A DNA stretch of 64,000 nucleotides, taken from a virus. The stretch spans positions 25,757 through 89,756 of the IMG/VR virus record IMGVR_UViG_3300029309_000008; one strand, written 5' to 3'. Position numbers and translations under genes: made by a program. The notes below the pieces were generated by a model. That model searched no databases. It was given only the letters and a program-made list of their open reading frames with translations, and was not told the origin of the DNA. This document shows positions 63,294 through 64,000 of the stretch, in pieces (positions within the stretch are counted from its first letter, which is position 1; each line of letters begins with the position of its first letter).

Positions 63294-63605
63294 TTAGAAC
63301 GGCAAGTCATCTCTAACAGGTTTGTTGTATCTGAATACAACTGTTTTGGATTCCTCACAAGAAGCAGTCCCTTCTTTCTCTTCTAGTTTCTTTTGAGACT
63401 TCAATTCCGTCTCCATTTCAGTAACTTTTTCAGAGTAAGCCCACTTCTTACGAGTCTGCCAAGAATATGACCCATAGTAAAATTTAGTACCATGTTCAGG
63501 CATATCCTCTTTCAGTCTTTCTTTTAATTCAGACTGCTCTTGTTCAATGTCTCTTTTCTTTTCTTCAAGAAAAGCATAACGCTTATATACTTCTTCTAAT
63601 GTCAT
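63294..63605 (-). CDS. 103-aa coiled-coil protein with SSB-like C-terminal tail (DDLPF)
   Basis: Residues 1-38 form a Glu/Lys/Arg-rich helix (EEVYKRYAFLEEKKRDIEQ). A short beta segment (GTKFYYGSYSWQTRKKW) and a second charged helix follow. The chain ends VRDDLPF, which closely matches the acidic tip of bacterial SSB proteins (DDDIPF/DDLPF in Bacteroidota) that docks partner proteins. It directly follows the 63615 gene, which ends EDLPF. It may compete for, or bind, SSB-interaction sites on replication proteins. The family is not recognised. Confidence 0.65.
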   Translation of the reverse strand: MTLEEVYKRYAFLEEKKRDIEQEQSELKERLKEDMPEHGTKFYYGSYSWQTRKKWAYSEKVTEMETELKSQKKLEEKEGTASCEESKTVVFRYNKPVRDDLPF

Positions 63606-63614
63606 AGTTTTAAT

Positions 63615-64000
63615 TTAAAAGGGTAAGTCTTCAATGCTTGGTTTTTTGACCTCGGTTTTTGTTGGTTCTGGTGTTGAGGCATTTTCATCTTTTGCGAAGT
63701 TTTCTCCAATGTGCTTTTGTAGAAAGTTGTATAGGTATTCATTTCGGTTATCGAAGTTTGGTTTCTTCTTACCCATTTTTTCTTCCCACACAATTGAAGG
63801 AATGTCTCCGTCCTCATTTTTGGCTGACTGATATGATAGTGATTTCTCTACCTTTTCTCCATCAACTCGGAACGTGAAGCCTCTGTAAGGATACTTTGCA
63901 TTTTCAGGTTGATAAACATATGCGTTGACCGTGTAAGTGCGACCTCTCTGTAGATTAGGTAACTGACGTACAAAGTCTGTTGTAAAAGGATTCACTTCTT
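63615..64000 (-). CDS. SSB-like protein, 5' end outside the window (partial)
   Basis: At least 126 residues are visible and the frame remains open to the window edge. The first initiator seen is GTG at 63995, but the codon before it is also open, so the gene probably starts upstream. The segment TYTVNAYVYQPENAKYPYRGFTFRVDGE has OB-fold-like strands. A Lys/Pro/Glu-rich linker and the C-terminal tip SIEDLPF follow. The tip is the SSB partner-binding motif, so I propose a phage single-stranded DNA-binding protein. The upstream position relative to replication genes fits. Confidence 0.6.
   Translation of the reverse strand, partial: EVNPFTTDFVRQLPNLQRGRTYTVNAYVYQPENAKYPYRGFTFRVDGEKVEKSLSYQSAKNEDGDIPSIVWEEKMGKKKPNFDNRNEYLYNFLQKHIGENFAKDENASTPEPTKTEVKKPSIEDLPF

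Noticed and set aside
63170-63358. Small minus-strand ORF across the nrdB upstream region
   Set aside because: It would span the terminator hairpin and overlap both neighbours; no leader or coding character.

Overview
This window is part of a tailed double-stranded DNA bacteriophage genome whose host is very probably a member of the Bacteroidota. The DNA is AT-rich and almost fully coding. Start codons lie behind A/T-rich leaders (TTAAAATTTAAATAATGG type) and not Shine-Dalgarno sites. Candidate promoters match the Bacteroidota -7 element TAnnTTTG, and one secreted protein has a signal peptide ending in FSQ. Several virion genes (about 9.2-18.2 kb and the giant genes from 18.2 to 49.1 kb) resemble neck/ring, muzzle and cargo-type proteins of crAss-like (Crassvirales) podoviruses. 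That resemblance is recalled from sequence flavour and gene order; no search was run. Terminase, portal and major capsid genes are not in the window.

Layout. The plus strand from 1 to 49.2 kb carries late virion genes. Positions 1-9.1 kb hold fibre and appendage genes, including a lectin/arabinofuranosidase-B-like protein, a membrane-protein pair with overlapping frames that could be spanins, a run of Cys-rich small proteins, and a collagen-like (Gly-X-Thr) fibre. A terminator and a promoter-like site follow at 9.1 kb. Positions 9.2-18.2 kb hold two to three neck/ring-like proteins and a 2293-aa muzzle-like protein. Positions 18.2-49.1 kb hold seven large proteins (644-2210 aa), probably carried in the virion. 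A minus-strand block (49.28-64 kb) converges on them at a terminator near 49.24 kb. It encodes DnaB-like and SF2 helicases, family A DNA polymerase, class I ribonucleotide reductase (NrdA/NrdB), an SSB-tail protein pair, S-adenosylmethionine decarboxylase, a SET-domain protein, a zinc-ribbon/HNH protein, a DUF3310 protein, an amidase, an M23 peptidase and a glycosyltransferase.

Most notable is the set of three consecutive ORFs at 18162-31641. They share a recurring short motif, GG[YFM]xRxQ, found nine times, plus further isolated GG sites. In the 2154-aa protein these sites fall at the joints between apparently independent domains. In order these domains are: an HExxH metallopeptidase-like domain; a hydrophobic pre-toxin-like module with an unknown domain; a second pre-toxin-like module followed by an ADP-ribosyltransferase-like domain with R...S...ExE residues; a muralytic-like domain; and a basic DUF5872-like domain. 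This looks like a virion-delivered, polymorphic-toxin-like multi-effector protein whose domains may be separated by proteolysis at GG sites. That reading is an inference. A 58-residue module is also duplicated between two neighbouring giant genes.
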